From: Faucicola sp048551375
GTDB taxonomy: Bacteria; Pseudomonadota; Gammaproteobacteria; Pseudomonadales; Moraxellaceae
Reading direction: 5' to 3'
NCBI RefSeq assembly: GCF_048551375.1
Contig: NZ_JBLYZJ010000015.1
Span: 1-54,174, forward strand
DNA: 54,174 nucleotides
The notes below the pieces were generated by a model. That model ran no database searches. It saw only the letters and a list, made by a program, of their open reading frames with translations, and was not told the DNA's origin. Position 1 is the stretch's first letter. Each line of letters begins with the position of its first letter. This document shows positions 51,907-54,174 of this stretch, in pieces. The position numbers were made by a program, and so were the translations under genes.

Positions 51907-53832
51907 ATGGCTAAAATTATCGGTATTGACTTAGGTACAACCAACTCATGTGTTGCCGTGATGGAAGGCGACAAAGTAAAAGTCATTGACAACGCAGAAG
52001 GGGCAAGAACCACCCCATCAATCGTTGCCTACAAAGACGATGGCGAAATCTTGGTCGGTCAATCTGCCAAACGCCAAGCCGTTACCAACCCAAAAAACAC
52101 CCTTTTTGCTATCAAACGCTTAATCGGTCGCCGTTTTGAAGACAAAGTCGTGCAAAAAGACATTGGCATGGTACCTTACAAAATCGTCAAAGCCGACAAT
52201 GGCGATGCGTGGGTTGAAGTCAACGACAAAAAAATGGCAGCCCCACAAATTTCAGCCGAAGTGTTGAAAAAAATGAAAAAAACCGCCGAAGACTATCTAG
52301 GCGAAACCGTGACCGAAGCCGTTGTCACTGTCCCAGCTTACTTTAACGACAGCCAACGCCAAGCTACCAAAGACGCAGGTAAAATCGCAGGTCTTGATGT
52401 CAAACGTATCATCAACGAACCAACTGCCGCTGCGTTAGCATATGGTATGGACAAAAAAGGCGGAAAAGACAGCAAAATCGCCGTATATGACTTGGGTGGT
52501 GGTACATTTGACGTATCAATTATTGAAATTGCAGACGTTGATGGCGAGCAACAATTTGAAGTGCTATCAACCAACGGTGACACCTTCCTCGGTGGTGAAG
52601 ACTTTGACTTGGCATTGATTGATTTCTTGGTTGAAGAATTCAAAAAAGAAAACAGTGTCAACCTAAAAGGCGACCCACTGGCAATGCAACGTCTAAAAGA
52701 AGCTGCCGAAAAAGCCAAAATCGAACTTTCAAGCTCACAAAGCACCGAAATCAACCTGCCATACATCACCGCTGATGCGACAGGTCCAAAACACTTGGTG
52801 TTAAACATCACCCGTGCCAAACTTGAAAGCCTAACCGAAGAATTGGTCAAACGCACCATTGAGCCATGTAAAATCGCCCTATCAGATGCAGGTTTAAGTG
52901 CCTCTGACATTGACGAAGTGATTTTGGTCGGTGGTCAAAGCCGTATGCCATTGGTACAACAAAAAGTCCAAGAATTCTTTGGCAAAGAGCCACGCAAAGA
53001 TGTCAACCCAGACGAAGCCGTTGCAATGGGTGCAGCGATTCAAGGTGCGGTATTGGCAGGCGACAAAACTGACGTATTGCTACTTGACGTAACCCCATTG
53101 ACCCTAGGTATCGAAACCATGGGTGGCGTGATGACCCCAATCATCGAAAAGAACACCATGATTCCAACCAAAAAATCACAAGTGTTCTCAACTGCTGACG
53201 ACAACCAACCAGCCGTTACCATCCAAGTATATCAAGGTGAACGTAAAGTCGCCTCACAAAACAAACTACTTGGACGCTTTGACTTGACTGACATTCCACC
53301 TGCACCTCGTGGTATGCCACAAATCGAAGTTACCTTTGACATCAACGCTGACGGTATCATGAACATCTCAGCCAAAGACAAAGGCACTGGTAAAGCCCAA
53401 AGTATCCAAATCAAAGCCGACTCAGGTCTATCAGACTCAGAAATCGAGCAAATGATTCGTGATGCCGAAGCCAACGCAGCCGAAGATGCCAAATTTGCCG
53501 AACTTGCCCAAGTTCGCAACGAAGCGGACGGACGTATCCATGGCGTACAAAAAGCCATGAAAGACGCTGCCGATAAAGTCAGTGATGATGACCGTAAATC
53601 AGTAGAAGAGGCTGTTAGTGCCTTAGAATTGGCGGTGAAAGAAGACGACCTAGACGATATCAAGTCAAAACTTGAAGCCCTAGACAATGCCTTCTTGCCA
53701 ATCAGCCAAAAAATTTACGCTGAAGCAGGTGGACAAGCACAAGGTGATGCGCAACCACAACCAAGCCAAACTCAACAAGACGATGGCGTGGTTGATGCAG
53801 AGTTCACCGAAGTCAAAGATGATAATAAATAA
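51907..53832 (+). CDS. dnaK: Chaperone DnaK (Hsp70)
   Basis: DnaK is the main ATP-driven Hsp70 chaperone, working with DnaJ and GrpE. The 641-residue product has the ATPase domain starting IIGIDLGTTNSCVAVMEG, with VPAYFNDSQRQATKDAG, YDLGGGTFDVSIIE and ILVGGQSRMPLVQ. The substrate-binding domain begins after the linker DVLLLDVTPLTLGIETMGG, and the helical lid ends in the typical acidic tail DGVVDAEFTEVKDDN. GGAG seven bases before ATG is a good ribosome site. dnaJ does not follow; instead a terminator and an rRNA-type promoter do. Confidence 0.98.
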   Translation: MAKIIGIDLGTTNSCVAVMEGDKVKVIDNAEGARTTPSIVAYKDDGEILVGQSAKRQAVTNPKNTLFAIKRLIGRRFEDKVVQKDIGMVPYKIVKADNGDAWVEVNDKKMAAPQISAEVLKKMKKTAEDYLGETVTEAVVTVPAYFNDSQRQATKDAGKIAGLDVKRIINEPTAAALAYGMDKKGGKDSKIAVYDLGGGTFDVSIIEIADVDGEQQFEVLSTNGDTFLGGEDFDLALIDFLVEEFKKENSVNLKGDPLAMQRLKEAAEKAKIELSSSQSTEINLPYITADATGPKHLVLNITRAKLESLTEELVKRTIEPCKIALSDAGLSASDIDEVILVGGQSRMPLVQQKVQEFFGKEPRKDVNPDEAVAMGAAIQGAVLAGDKTDVLLLDVTPLTLGIETMGGVMTPIIEKNTMIPTKKSQVFSTADDNQPAVTIQVYQGERKVASQNKLLGRFDLTDIPPAPRGMPQIEVTFDINADGIMNISAKDKGTGKAQSIQIKADSGLSDSEIEQMIRDAEANAAEDAKFAELAQVRNEADGRIHGVQKAMKDAADKVSDDDRKSVEEAVSALELAVKEDDLDDIKSKLEALDNAFLPISQKIYAEAGGQAQGDAQPQPSQTQQDDGVVDAEFTEVKDDNK

Positions 53833-53860
53833 TCTTTGAAATCAGTGGTTTAAGACCTAT

Positions 53861-53896
53861 AAAAAATACCGCTCTCACAAGAGTGGTATTTTTTTT
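53861..53896 (+). terminator. Rho-independent terminator of dnaK
   Basis: AATACCGCTCT pairs with AGAGTGGTATT (one G-U pair) followed by a run of T, 28 bases after the dnaK stop. Confidence 0.9.
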
Positions 53897-53916
53897 ATAA
53901 AAAATTAAAAAAGGTG

Positions 53917-53944
53917 TTGACACCCCATTCGATTGCTGTATAAT
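53917..53944 (+). promoter_or_regulatory. rRNA-type promoter P1
   Basis: A consensus TTGACA (53917-53922) and TATAAT (53939-53944) are 16 bases apart, followed by the C-rich discriminator ACGCCCCCAC, as in stringently controlled rRNA P1 promoters. Confidence 0.8.
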
Positions 53945-54031
53945 ACGCCCCCACAGAGCAACAAACTACTTACAAAAAGCAATAGCGAAACGTAAGAAAG
54001 ATACAAAACTCTAAAAAATTTAAAATAAAGC

Positions 54032-54061
54032 TTGACAGATTAAAACGAAACGTTCTAAAAT
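54032..54061 (+). promoter_or_regulatory. rRNA-type promoter P2
   Basis: TTGACA (54032-54037) and TAAAAT (54056-54061) are 18 bases apart, about 115 bases after P1. The stretch that follows contains CTTGTGTGGATTTTCACTT (54128-54146), which looks like a 16S rRNA leader. The rRNA gene itself would lie past the window end. Confidence 0.65.
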
Positions 54062-54174
54062 ATCAAGCTCACCGAGTGATAGATGATATCCTAGGTTAAA
54101 TTAAATAACAACAAACACAAGAACAACTTGTGTGGATTTTCACTTTAATGCGATAAATTAAGGCTTAATTAATT

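Overview
The window looks like the replication-origin region of a gammaproteobacterial chromosome, most likely a member of the Moraxellaceae (a Moraxella/Faucicola- or Psychrobacter-like organism). This rests on the moderately AT-rich sequence, the order yidC-yidD-rnpA-rpmH / dnaA-dnaN-recF-gyrB, the relB/relE, erpA and fused peroxiredoxin-glutaredoxin genes, and the rRNA-type promoter next to grpE-dnaK. The genus is an inference; no marker gene was compared. No prophage, IS transposase, CRISPR array or tRNA was recognised.

Layout. 0.1-3 kb: an orphan ParA-type ATPase, a small GlsB-like membrane protein and thrC. 3-6 kb: fmt-rsmB and a small unknown gene. 6-9 kb: a hybrid sensor kinase on the opposite strand. 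9-10.2 kb: a CAP-domain lipoprotein. 10.4-14.6 kb: ribE, ribD, nrdR and mnmE, with a striking ribD-ribE gap that holds DnaA boxes and parS-like sites. 14.9-17.8 kb: yidC, yidD, rnpA and rpmH. 17.8-18.36 kb: oriC, with an AT-rich stretch and consensus DnaA boxes. 18.4-25.3 kb: dnaA, dnaN, recF, a small unknown gene and gyrB. Genes on both sides of oriC point away from it, as expected for leading-strand coding. 25.5-30.2 kb: relBE, mntP, a glycine-zipper protein and guaA.

30.2-37.5 kb is the most unusual block: two CheX-like proteins, a CheY-like receiver and a membrane-bound CheA-like kinase without a CheW domain, preceded on the same strand by three paralogous amino-acid-binding lipoproteins with no ABC permease or ATPase. 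I read this as a candidate non-flagellar signalling system, with the lipoproteins as possible ligand receptors. 37.9-54 kb is mostly housekeeping: dsbB, gshA, a roadblock-fold protein, erpA, an ABC-F protein, a small secreted protein, peroxiredoxin-glutaredoxin, yajQ, hisB, def, a LysM protein, dprA, tsaC, grpE and dnaK. The window ends in two tandem promoters that resemble rRNA P1/P2, so a 16S gene probably starts just beyond it.

Two genome-scale features overlie the genes. First, eleven parS or parS-like 16-mers lie between 2.1 and 43.2 kb, most of them inside conserved genes where they leave peptide signatures (VSRET, FHVEQ, VPRGT). Second, the intergenic gaps carry several families of short palindromic or inverted-repeat elements, in one place nested three deep. 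All coordinates and motifs were read by eye; homology statements come from motif recognition, not from database searches.
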